DNA of 33,861 bases, taken from Muribaculaceae bacterium. GTDB taxonomy: Bacteria > Bacteroidota > Bacteroidia > Bacteroidales > Muribaculaceae. Numbering within the stretch: the stretch's first letter is position 1; each line of letters starts with the position of its first letter. Shown here in pieces: positions 6,679 through 13,828 of this stretch. Position numbers and translations under genes: made by a program. The stretch is from contig JAIDYR010000021.1 of assembly GCA_029057985.1 (NCBI GenBank), positions 1-33,861 of the forward strand, given 5' to 3'. The notes below the pieces were generated by a model. It saw nothing but the letters and a program-made list of their open reading frames with translations. It had not been told where the DNA came from and did not search any database.

Positions 6679-9537
6679 ATGGATACTGCTTTAGATAATA
6701 AGGATAAAAGGCTCTTTTTGCTTGATGCCTATGCATTGATTTTCCGCGCCTACTACGCGCTTATCAAAATGCCGAGAATCACTCAATCCGGCTTCAATAC
6801 ATCTGCCATATTCGGCTTTGTCAATACGCTTGAGGAAGTGTTGCGCCGTGAGAATCCTTCCCATATAGCAGTATGCTTCGATCCTCAGGGTCCGACTTTC
6901 CGCTCCGAGGCATTCAAAGACTATAAAGGAGAGCGCGAGGCGACTCCGGAGGATATCAAGCTCTCCATCCCTATTATCAAGGATATAATAAGAGCTTATA
7001 ATATCCCGATTCTTGAGGTGGCCGGATTCGAGGCTGACGATGTCATAGGGACTATGTCAAAACTTGCCGAGAAGCAGCACTTCACTACATATATGATGAC
7101 CCCGGATAAGGACTTCGGACAATTGGTAAGCCCGCAGGTCATCCAATATAAGCCCTCTTATCGCGGTCAGGATTTTGAGTTGCGCGGCGAGAAAGAGGTC
7201 TGCGAGCGTTATGGATTGCAGTCTACTTCTCAAGTGATCGATCTGCTTGCCTTGATGGGAGATAAGATCGACAACATCCCCGGGTGTCCGGGAGTCGGGG
7301 AGAAGACGGCGCAGAAACTCATCGCCGAGTATGGATCAGTCGAGCATCTTCTTGAATCGACCGATACTCTGAAAGGAGCGTTGAAGAAAAAAATCGAAGA
7401 GAATGCCGAACAGATCCGTTTCTCCAAATACCTCGCCACAATCCGCACTGACGTGCCTCTTGAGGCGACCCCCGACGATCTCCTGCGCAAGACCCCGGAT
7501 CGGGCAAAGTTGCTCGAACTTTTCGATAAGCTGGAATTTCGTGCGCTGTCGGATCGCGTGATGCGCCGTCTTGCCAGCGAGGCGAATGAGAGCTCCGAGG
7601 CCTCGAAGCCCTCTGATGTCAAGACAGCCCCCGGCGTTACTCCTACGGTCGGCTCTCTGTTTGATTTCATGGATGATGCTCCTGCGGCTGCCGCCGACAG
7701 CGCAGTATTTCTCCCGGAGGAGGATATAGATGTCAGGATAGTAGCATCCGGCCGGGAACTGGAAGAGATGCAGATGGCTGTGATGCAGAGTGGAGAAGTA
7801 GGGATATATGTAGTAGCGGCTGACAGCGATAATGATATGGCCGCGCGATGGATCGGCACGGCACTTGCCGTCGCCGACAAGAAAGGGGGCAAGGAGGAGT
7901 CCTACAGATGCTGGTATGTCGGTTGCGACTTTGCAGAAGGCATGGCGGCATTGCTTGATCTTTTTGCGCGTGAGGATATCTTGAAAGTGACGGATTCCGC
8001 CAAACTGGTTTATGTCTTGAGCTCCAGAATGAGAGGTGATTCGGATGTGGCGCTTACTAATTTCTATGATGTGGTTCTCGCGCATTATCTTCTGCAGCCC
8101 GACATGCGCCATGGCCTTGACCTGCTTGCTTCCAATATCCTTCACCTGACGCTTCTCCCCATGCCGGAACTCGCTCCCAGGCGAACCCGCAAGAATACAG
8201 TCGCTCAGCCCCCTTCGGCAGAGGAAATTGCTCCGGCTGCCGCCCGGAGGGCTATAGCCGTAGCTATGCTGCGTAAGCCTCTGATGCAAGCATTGGAAGA
8301 AGACTCACTGACAAAACTATATGAGGATATAGAAGCTCCGCTTGTAGAGGTCCTTGCCGATATGGAGCTGACGGGAGTGCGCATCGATGTCGGAGCGCTG
8401 AATGAAGCGGCGCATGAGATAGAATCAAGACTTTCTGACCTGGAGGGTGAGATTCATCAGCTTGCAGGAGAAGAATTCAATATAGGTTCGCCGTCGAAGG
8501 TAGGTGAGATACTCTTCGATAAGCTGAAACTTAGCGACAAAGCCAAGAAGACGAAGACGGGTCAGTACTCGACCTCCGAGGATATTCTGGAGAGCGTAGC
8601 CCATAAGAATCCCATAGTTGGCAAAATATTGGAGTATCGCCAGCTTAAGAAACTCCTGACGACTTACCTGACCGCTCTGCCGGCATCGATAAATCCTGCT
8701 ACCGGGCGTATTCATACCTGCTATAACCAGACCGTGACAGCTACAGGACGCATATCGTCGTCGAATCCTAATCTTCAGAATATTCCCGTGCGTGAGGATG
8801 TAGGGCGTGAGATCCGGCGCGCATTTATCCCGTCGGAAGGGAATCTTTTCCTGTCGGCCGACTATTCTCAGATTGAGTTGCGTCTGGTAGCGGACTTTGC
8901 GCAGGATGACACGATGCTGAAGGCTTTCCGTGACGGTGATGACATTCATGCTATCACAGCTGCGAAGATATATCATAAAGATAGTCCTGACGCGGTCACT
9001 GCCGATGAACGCCGCCATGCTAAGACTGCTAATTTCGGTATTCTTTACGGTATTTCTGCTTTCGGACTCGCTTCGCGCCTGGGGATTCCGCGCGCTGAGG
9101 CGAAAGAATTGATAGATAATTATTTTAAGGAGTTTCATACCATCCGCAAATATATGGCTGATGCGGTCGAATTTGCGCGGGAGCATCAATATGTAGAGAC
9201 CCGCATGGGTCGCAAGCGCAGACTTCCGGATATCAATTCGAAGAATCCCGTGGTGAGGGGATATGCTGAACGCAATGCTGTCAACGCGCCTATCCAGGGA
9301 TCGGCTGCGGATATCATCAAGCGCGCGATGATTGACATATATAGGGAAATGAAAGAGAAAGGCCTGAAGTCGAAGATGATAATGCAGGTCCACGACGAAC
9401 TCAACTTTGATGTCGTCCCCTCTGAACTCCCGCAGATGCAGGAACTCGTGGAGCGCATGATGGAGCGTGCCTACAGCGGCCACGTCCGTCTGACGGCCTC
9501 CTCCGGCGTAGCCTCCAACTGGCTCGACGCCCACTAA
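6679..9537 (+). CDS. polA: DNA polymerase I with degenerate 3'-5' exonuclease domain
   Basis: This 952-residue enzyme fills gaps and removes primers in replication and repair. Residues 1 to about 300 form the 5'-3' exonuclease/flap domain (DAYALIFRAYYAL, EADDVIG, then helix-hairpin-helix). The polymerase domain has motif A at D728 (DYSQIELRL), motif B around residue 780 (RRHAKTANFGILYG) and motif C at H905-D906-E907. The central proofreading domain (about 340-560) keeps recognisable spacing (FYDVVLAHYLLQPDMRHGLD) but lacks the metal-binding acids. The DxE site reads GIYVVAADSD near residue 375, the LKYD site reads AKLV near 440, and no YxxxD motif is visible later. The polymerase is expected to be active without proofreading. 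Confidence 0.97.
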   Translation: MDTALDNKDKRLFLLDAYALIFRAYYALIKMPRITQSGFNTSAIFGFVNTLEEVLRRENPSHIAVCFDPQGPTFRSEAFKDYKGEREATPEDIKLSIPIIKDIIRAYNIPILEVAGFEADDVIGTMSKLAEKQHFTTYMMTPDKDFGQLVSPQVIQYKPSYRGQDFELRGEKEVCERYGLQSTSQVIDLLALMGDKIDNIPGCPGVGEKTAQKLIAEYGSVEHLLESTDTLKGALKKKIEENAEQIRFSKYLATIRTDVPLEATPDDLLRKTPDRAKLLELFDKLEFRALSDRVMRRLASEANESSEASKPSDVKTAPGVTPTVGSLFDFMDDAPAAAADSAVFLPEEDIDVRIVASGRELEEMQMAVMQSGEVGIYVVAADSDNDMAARWIGTALAVADKKGGKEESYRCWYVGCDFAEGMAALLDLFAREDILKVTDSAKLVYVLSSRMRGDSDVALTNFYDVVLAHYLLQPDMRHGLDLLASNILHLTLLPMPELAPRRTRKNTVAQPPSAEEIAPAAARRAIAVAMLRKPLMQALEEDSLTKLYEDIEAPLVEVLADMELTGVRIDVGALNEAAHEIESRLSDLEGEIHQLAGEEFNIGSPSKVGEILFDKLKLSDKAKKTKTGQYSTSEDILESVAHKNPIVGKILEYRQLKKLLTTYLTALPASINPATGRIHTCYNQTVTATGRISSSNPNLQNIPVREDVGREIRRAFIPSEGNLFLSADYSQIELRLVADFAQDDTMLKAFRDGDDIHAITAAKIYHKDSPDAVTADERRHAKTANFGILYGISAFGLASRLGIPRAEAKELIDNYFKEFHTIRKYMADAVEFAREHQYVETRMGRKRRLPDINSKNPVVRGYAERNAVNAPIQGSAADIIKRAMIDIYREMKEKGLKSKMIMQVHDELNFDVVPSELPQMQELVERMMERAYSGHVRLTASSGVASNWLDAH

Positions 9538-9570
9538 TTGACAGACGCACAGAAATAATATAAGCTCATA

Positions 9571-9754
9571 CGTCCTTATGTGCTTCTGTCAGAAAATAAA
9601 GACAAAAGCACAGAAGGACAAAAGTACAGATGAAAAAATATGTCCTTATGTGCTTCTGTCAGAAAATAAAGACAAAAGCACAAAAGGACAGAAGGACAAA
9701 AGGCCGGATGAAAAAATATGTTCTTATGTGCTTTTGTCTTAGAAAATAAATAAA
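9571..9754 (+). repeat. Hairpin-forming tandem repeats, left flank of the accessory island
   Basis: Two full units and a truncated third start at 9571, 9641 and 9719. Each full unit carries two 18-base arms that pair at 16 of 18 positions around the ten-base loop AGAAAATAAA (9573-9590 with 9601-9618, and 9643-9660 with 9671-9688). The same unit recurs in the same orientation at 13530-13666. A degenerate relative lies at about 10160-10205, just after the GxxExxY gene. No coding potential is seen between the polA stop and 9756. Confidence 0.85.
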
Positions 9755-9755
9755 A

Positions 9756-10142
9756 ATGGATACAGAAGAGTTAATCAGAACTGTGATTGATGGATGCTAC
9801 CAGGTGCACAGTGTATTGGAAGCAGGGTATCTTGAGTCTGTGTATAAAAAAGCGCTTGTCATCGAACTCAGGTTGCGAGGTCTAAGAGTTCTGGAAGAGG
9901 CGGATCTTCGGGTGATGTATAAAGGATTTGAAGTGGGATATTTTAAGGCTGATATCATCGTAGAAGATAAACTCATAATAGAACTTAAGGCAGTAGCCGA
10001 TCTTTCTGTGCATCATGAAGTTCAATTGGTGAATTATCTTTGTTGTACAGGAATTGACGATGGCCTGCTGGTTAACTTTGGGAGTGAGATAATCCAGATC
10101 AAACGTAAATATCGTCTTTACAAACGCCGTCTCCCGTTTTGA
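9756..10142 (+). CDS. GxxExxY protein (PD-(D/E)XK nuclease-like)
   Basis: This 128-residue protein carries the family signature G24-x-x-E27-x-x-Y30. D66 and E76-x-K78 fit the core of the PD-(D/E)XK nuclease fold (FKADIIVEDKLIIELKAV). The length matches the GxxExxY family, which is common and often multicopy in Bacteroidetes. Its cellular role is not established, and nuclease activity is inferred from the motif only. It is embedded among the hairpin repeats at the left edge of the AT-rich island, and the last truncated repeat ends next to its start codon. Confidence 0.88.
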   Translation: MDTEELIRTVIDGCYQVHSVLEAGYLESVYKKALVIELRLRGLRVLEEADLRVMYKGFEVGYFKADIIVEDKLIIELKAVADLSVHHEVQLVNYLCCTGIDDGLLVNFGSEIIQIKRKYRLYKRRLPF

Positions 10143-10267
10143 TTGAAGTATGATCAGCCATAAGCACAAAAGCACATATATTGTTATGTCTTTATTTGTT
10201 TATGCCCGTAAAGCCAAATCATAGGTTGGAAAAGTGAGAAATAATTTGAATATAAACAATATATTTA

Positions 10268-10299
10268 TTTGCAAGTTAAGATATAAAATATTAATTTTG
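10268..10299 (+). promoter_or_regulatory. Promoter of the structured RNA and TerB-like operon
   Basis: TTTG (10268-10271), 20 bases, then TAATTTTG (10292-10299) is an exact consensus match in an AT-rich stretch. Transcription should start near 10304-10306, right where the first helix of the structured region begins. Confidence 0.75.
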
Positions 10300-10304
10300 C
10301 AGTG

Positions 10305-10638
10305 CATATCGTAGCCGAAGCCCGATATGGGTTAGGTGGCGGAGCAATAATAAATAGAATGCGTTTACTCGACGCTCTTTCTTGACACTTGGAAACTTCG
10401 CAACTTTCAAAGGTTCAGTCAAGGATGAGACAACGGTGAATGCCTATGTGGATATGTATTTGTATGGGTCGGATATTCTTTATATCCGGGCATCATTACA
10501 TATTTTGCGTGAGGCTTCGGCGTTGTCCGTTCTACTGAACCAGGCGATGCGAAGGCCTCCAAGTGAAGAACGGGCAACAAGTATAGCTCTCGCGCATTTT
10601 TTATTCAGTCATGCCGTTTGAGAGCGACGGTTCAAACG
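10305..10638 (+). ncRNA. Candidate structured RNA or long 5' leader
   Basis: Between the promoter and the terB-like start codon nearly every segment can pair. Helix 1 joins 10305-10311 with 10323-10329 (7 bp, perfect). Helix 2 joins 10381-10386 with 10418-10423 around an inner stem 10388-10395/10405-10412 (7 of 8). Helix 3 joins 10440-10444 with 10489-10493, enclosing 10470-10476/10482-10488 (7 bp, five-base loop). Helix 4 joins 10511-10519 with 10550-10559 (9 bp, one bulged G). It crosses helix 5, 10522-10533 with 10567-10578 (12 bp, one G-U), as in a pseudoknot. Helix 6 joins 10615-10621 with 10632-10638 and ends six bases before the start codon. It does not match tmRNA, RNase P RNA or any riboswitch I know. 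It could be an independent RNA, a cis-regulatory leader, or both. No U-tract terminator separates it from the operon. Confidence 0.6.
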
Positions 10639-10644
10639 ATTCAA

Positions 10645-11031
10645 ATGGACGAAAAACTCAAGTCTCATTTCCTTAGTCTCTATTGTATGATTGTCGCTGA
10701 TGGAGATGTAGCCATCTCGGAACTTGATGAGATGTATAGAATAGCTCGGGAGAATTACGGACTCACAAAAGAAGAAATCGATAATGCGATACTATCAGGA
10801 GGTTCTGCTTTCTATATACCGGCAGATGATGAAGAAAAGATACGGTATTTATACGATCTTGCCCTAATAGCAGTAGCGGATGGCATAGAAGATTCAGAAG
10901 TGATACTCCTGAGAAACTATGCAAAGAAATTCGGATTTATAGAATCTAATATAGATGATCTGGTGCAAGTCTTGTTGGATTTTGCTCAGAAAAAAACTCC
11001 TGTTGAAACAATTTTAAATTATGTAAAATAA
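10645..11031 (+). CDS. TerB-like (tellurite-resistance family) protein
   Basis: This 128-residue, acidic, mostly helical protein has two copies of the TerB/DjlA-type motif: VADGDVAISELDEM near residue 20 and VADGIEDSEVILLRNYAKKFGF near residue 80. TerB-like proteins bind divalent metal through these acidic turns and occur in ter stress-response and defence-linked gene clusters. It has no signal peptide, so it should act in the cytoplasm. A TTG at 10618 would extend the frame by nine residues, but that stretch lies in the last helix of the upstream RNA, so the ATG at 10645 is preferred. The stop codon shares one base with the next start. Function in this context is inferred from family only. 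Confidence 0.85.
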   Translation: MDEKLKSHFLSLYCMIVADGDVAISELDEMYRIARENYGLTKEEIDNAILSGGSAFYIPADDEEKIRYLYDLALIAVADGIEDSEVILLRNYAKKFGFIESNIDDLVQVLLDFAQKKTPVETILNYVK

Positions 11032-12287
11032 TGGCAGATAATTCTGAACGTAATATAGATTCAAAAAATTCTAATGGTCTATCAAGAATAAAGAATTTAT
11101 TCCAGACGACGCCATCCGGATCCGCTGCCGATACGTCAAACACTCCCGGTATAAAAAATTCAAATACTAAAGATTCGAATGAGACATATCGCGCATGGGG
11201 AGTAAGATGGAGTGGAAATGCAGGAGCGAATCATACAGCTCTAAATCCTGCATTACAATCATGTTACACGCAAAATGTAAACGAACAGAAAAACAACCAA
11301 AAGAATCAAGCCAAGATTCAACAAAATATTCAATCCCAAATTGAAGCGAAGAAAGTTCAATGCGATGGATGTAAGAATAAATTGTATGATCATGAAAGAA
11401 AAAGAGATAGACTCCACGAAGAGATTAAAGGTTTCCAAGATAAAATAGATGGCATACGGACCAGCGACGGAAAAAATATAATGGCCAAAGTAAATTTTAC
11501 GATCGGAGCCATCATCACATGTCTGTTAGCAGTATATCTTTTTGTTTTTTATAGCTCGGCATCTTTTTCTGCATTTTTTGGTAATAGTAATATAACAGAT
11601 GCAGGTCAGGCAATTCTTGATTCTCACTGCTATGCTGAGGCAATGCAGAATGGGTTAGGACAATTGTTATTTATTCTTTTAATGCCTGTCATCTTTCTGG
11701 GCTTGGGATTCTTAATCCATCAGTTTGGTGAGTCTGGCAAAGGTTGGGGTAAATATGCCAAGATTGTAGCCTTATATGTTGTCACTTTTATATTTGATGC
11801 GCTGTTAGCGTTTGAAATATCGGAAAAAGTCTATAACTATACGGTTCTGAATACAGACCCATACACAGTATCAATGGCGGTCAATTCTCCCAATTTCTGG
11901 ATAGTTATATTTTCCGGATTTGTAGCTTATGTGATATGGGGTATGGTATTCGATTTTACTCTTCAACATTTCGACAATATGAATGCGCATACTAAAGAAA
12001 TAGGAATTTTGGAGGATAAAATAAAGAAAGCCAAACATGATATAGATAATATCGAAAGTGAAATAAATAAAATAAAATCTGATATAAATAAATGTGAAAC
12101 CGAAATAGCAGGTTTAACTACTCAACTCCAAGGAGCAACTCTTATTGATAATAATGAATTGCGACATGCCTTAAGTGACTTTTTTGGTGGCTGGGTAGCA
12201 TATATGAATCTCGCTGCGCGTCCTCAAAGTGAGAAAGACGAGGCTCACCAAACCTACCAATCTTTTCTGTCTCAAATTAATTTATAA
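11031..12287 (+). CDS. Four-helix membrane protein with flanking coiled coils
   Basis: I do not recognise a named family for this 418-residue protein. The N-terminal 150 residues are polar, Asn- and Gln-rich and then helical, with one C111-x-x-C114 pair. Four hydrophobic segments follow at about 155-177, 209-231, 242-262 and 289-311. Residues 321-367 are a heptad-like coiled coil rich in Lys, Glu and Ile. The topology suggests an inner-membrane protein with both ends on the same side. Its start overlaps the stop of the TerB-like gene by one base and the lipoprotein gene starts five bases after its stop, so the three are almost certainly translated from one message. A scaffold linking a cytoplasmic TerB-like partner to an envelope partner is a reasonable guess. 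Codon use is AT-rich, unlike the flanking housekeeping genes. Confidence 0.85.
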   Translation: MADNSERNIDSKNSNGLSRIKNLFQTTPSGSAADTSNTPGIKNSNTKDSNETYRAWGVRWSGNAGANHTALNPALQSCYTQNVNEQKNNQKNQAKIQQNIQSQIEAKKVQCDGCKNKLYDHERKRDRLHEEIKGFQDKIDGIRTSDGKNIMAKVNFTIGAIITCLLAVYLFVFYSSASFSAFFGNSNITDAGQAILDSHCYAEAMQNGLGQLLFILLMPVIFLGLGFLIHQFGESGKGWGKYAKIVALYVVTFIFDALLAFEISEKVYNYTVLNTDPYTVSMAVNSPNFWIVIFSGFVAYVIWGMVFDFTLQHFDNMNAHTKEIGILEDKIKKAKHDIDNIESEINKIKSDINKCETEIAGLTTQLQGATLIDNNELRHALSDFFGGWVAYMNLAARPQSEKDEAHQTYQSFLSQINL

Positions 12288-12292
12288 TACTG

Positions 12293-13144
12293 ATGTCTAC
12301 TAAATTTTACATAATTTCGCTGCTCTCAGTAATACTTTTAACCGTAATATTTCAAGGTTGCGGTAAAAGTGCCGGTTCTCAACGTGAAGATAAAGAAAAT
12401 GATAGGGTAGAGGAAGCGAATTCACAACCCCTCAATCTAACTATCTTTGTCGATTTGTCGGATCGAATCGAAAAAGAAAAGGATAAAATGATCCAAGCTG
12501 AAAAAGACAGACTGATAATAAATGCATTGGCTAATGGATTTATTGAAAAGCAAATAAAAGAAGGTTTTCAAAAGAGCAAAGATTGCTTTCAGGTAATATT
12601 CTATCCTGCTCCTTTGGAATCTCAAACTTTGGCAGATAATCTGAATTTGGATTTGGGTAGCATAGTAGGTCCGAAGAAGAAAGATCTAAATGATTTCAAG
12701 TCTAATTATGAAGTCAATGTTAAGTCGCTTTATGACAAAGCTTTAAATGAAAAGGATTATTTCGGATCAGATATATGGGGTTATTTTAATAAGGATAAAG
12801 TAAAGGATTTCTATAAGGATGGTTATAGAAACGTGTTGGTGATATTATCGGATGGTTATATTTACGATGCCAATAATAAATTAAATAATGGGCTTCAATA
12901 TTCTTACATTCTGCCCCAAACATTGGCAGTCAAAGATAGCGAATTGATTCCATGTGAGATTTCAAATCCAAACTTTGAATTATTCTTTATGGAATGTAAT
13001 CCGAATCCTCAGACTGATTTCCCAAAAATGAAATCAGTTCTTAATAATTGGTTTACTCATATGGGTATAAATAAGATTGATATTCAGGACACGGATCTTC
13101 CTGCAAATACTATAAAGCATCTTGAAAAGGATATTTTCCATTAA
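12293..13144 (+). CDS. von Willebrand A-like lipoprotein
   Basis: This 283-residue protein starts with a hydrophobic signal and a lipobox-like site ending at C23 (VIFQGC). It is therefore probably a lipoprotein in the periplasm or outer membrane. A beta strand followed by D54-L-S56-D-R58 (TIFVDLSDRI) and a later LVILSDGYIYD with S186-D187-G188 are the placement and spacing expected of a von Willebrand A domain metal site. The third ligand of a standard DxSxS motif is replaced by Arg. The residues between are Lys- and Asp-rich. It is the last gene of the TerB-like operon and is followed by an exceptionally long hairpin. A-domain proteins occur with TerB relatives in ter-type clusters, usually in the cytoplasm, so envelope placement is unusual. 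Confidence 0.8.
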   Translation: MSTKFYIISLLSVILLTVIFQGCGKSAGSQREDKENDRVEEANSQPLNLTIFVDLSDRIEKEKDKMIQAEKDRLIINALANGFIEKQIKEGFQKSKDCFQVIFYPAPLESQTLADNLNLDLGSIVGPKKKDLNDFKSNYEVNVKSLYDKALNEKDYFGSDIWGYFNKDKVKDFYKDGYRNVLVILSDGYIYDANNKLNNGLQYSYILPQTLAVKDSELIPCEISNPNFELFFMECNPNPQTDFPKMKSVLNNWFTHMGINKIDIQDTDLPANTIKHLEKDIFH

Positions 13145-13150
13145 GACTTT

Positions 13151-13203
13151 ATCCCACAAAAAAATGTTAATGCATGGGTAGCATTAACATTTTTTTGTGG
13201 GAT
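13151..13203 (+). terminator. 23-bp perfect hairpin closing the TerB-like operon
   Basis: Arms 13151-13173 and 13181-13203 are exact inverted complements of 23 bases around a seven-base loop. They start seven bases after the lipoprotein stop codon. The central A/T run gives a T tract inside the right arm. The position argues for a terminator. The length is well beyond a normal one, so a small mobile palindrome is an alternative. Confidence 0.8.
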
Positions 13204-13529
13204 GGGATATAATTTTCAAAATCTTCTTAGTACAAAAACAGCATTACCTAAAAAGAAATTAATTTAATTGATTGAAGGTTTGAAGTATAAATCCTATTCT
13301 CAAGCAAACTATATTATACTTGCATATTATACTTGCTAACCATAAAAATCCTGTTCCTCCCAAGCAAATTATGATCAACACTATTATGTGAGCAATAAGC
13401 GTAACATTATTATCCTTTTCATTTCTTCCATATTCATCTTATTTCAGTTTTCACCAAGCTACCACTTATTTATGATATAGACACACTGTCTTCTGCGTTA
13501 AAAATCACTATATAAATAAATTCTTCTAT
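13204..13529 (+). other. Non-coding AT-rich spacer
   Basis: No open frame with coding character, RNA gene or promoter was found here. The sequence is AT-rich, with short runs such as the near-duplicated TATTATACTTGC around 13311-13336. It separates the operon terminator from the right-hand repeats. Confidence 0.5.
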
Positions 13530-13666
13530 GTGTGCTTATGTCGGAAATAAAGACAGAAGCACAAAAGGACAGAAGAAAAAAATATGTGCTTATGTGCTTC
13601 TGTCAGAAAATAAAGACAAAAGCACAAAAGGACAAAAATATTCTTTTGTGCTTTTGTCTGAAAATA
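13530..13666 (+). repeat. Hairpin-forming tandem repeats, right flank of the accessory island
   Basis: Three partly degenerate units start near 13530, 13586 and 13641. They are in the same orientation as the units at 9571-9754. The best unit has arms 13594-13604 and 13615-13625 pairing at 10 of 11 positions around the same ten-base loop. Together with the left copies they bracket about 3.8 kb of AT-rich accessory DNA. Confidence 0.85.
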
Positions 13667-13691
13667 TATTTTAATTTTTTGGGGTGAGATT

Positions 13692-13722
13692 GTTGAGAAT
13701 GACGGATTATTTGTTAAATTTG
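13692..13722 (+). promoter_or_regulatory. Promoter of the dehydrogenase-glycosyltransferase-nadK operon
   Basis: GTTG at 13692-13695 is followed after 19 bases by TAAATTTG at 13715-13722. The predicted start near 13728 leaves a leader of about 100 bases. In it 13737-13741 can pair with 13773-13777 and 13746-13749 with 13769-13772. Confidence 0.6.
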
Positions 13723-13828
13723 TAAATTATTCGATTGGAGTCGCTTTAGGGTGGCTTCTGTATTAAGGCTAAACTCCGGCCTGGCGCCTCGCGGCATAGG
13801 CTGTATAATATTACAACCCAAAACCTCT

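Noticed and set aside
8425..9534. Long open frame antisense to the polymerase domain of polA
   Set aside because: The plus strand encodes intact polymerase motifs. The antisense translation has no family features and is a codon-bias shadow.
9571..9754. Repeats considered as a CRISPR array
   Set aside because: The units are themselves hairpins of unequal length without unique spacers, and no cas gene is present.
10382..10621. Open frame of 79 codons starting with TTG upstream of the TerB-like gene
   Set aside because: It has no ATG, no recognisable family, and lies entirely within the dense helices of the candidate RNA. The structure explains the region better than protein coding.
13751..13828. 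GTG-started N-terminal extension of the dehydrogenase-like protein
   Set aside because: The family alignment begins at the ATG at 13829, and the extension lies in a folding leader.
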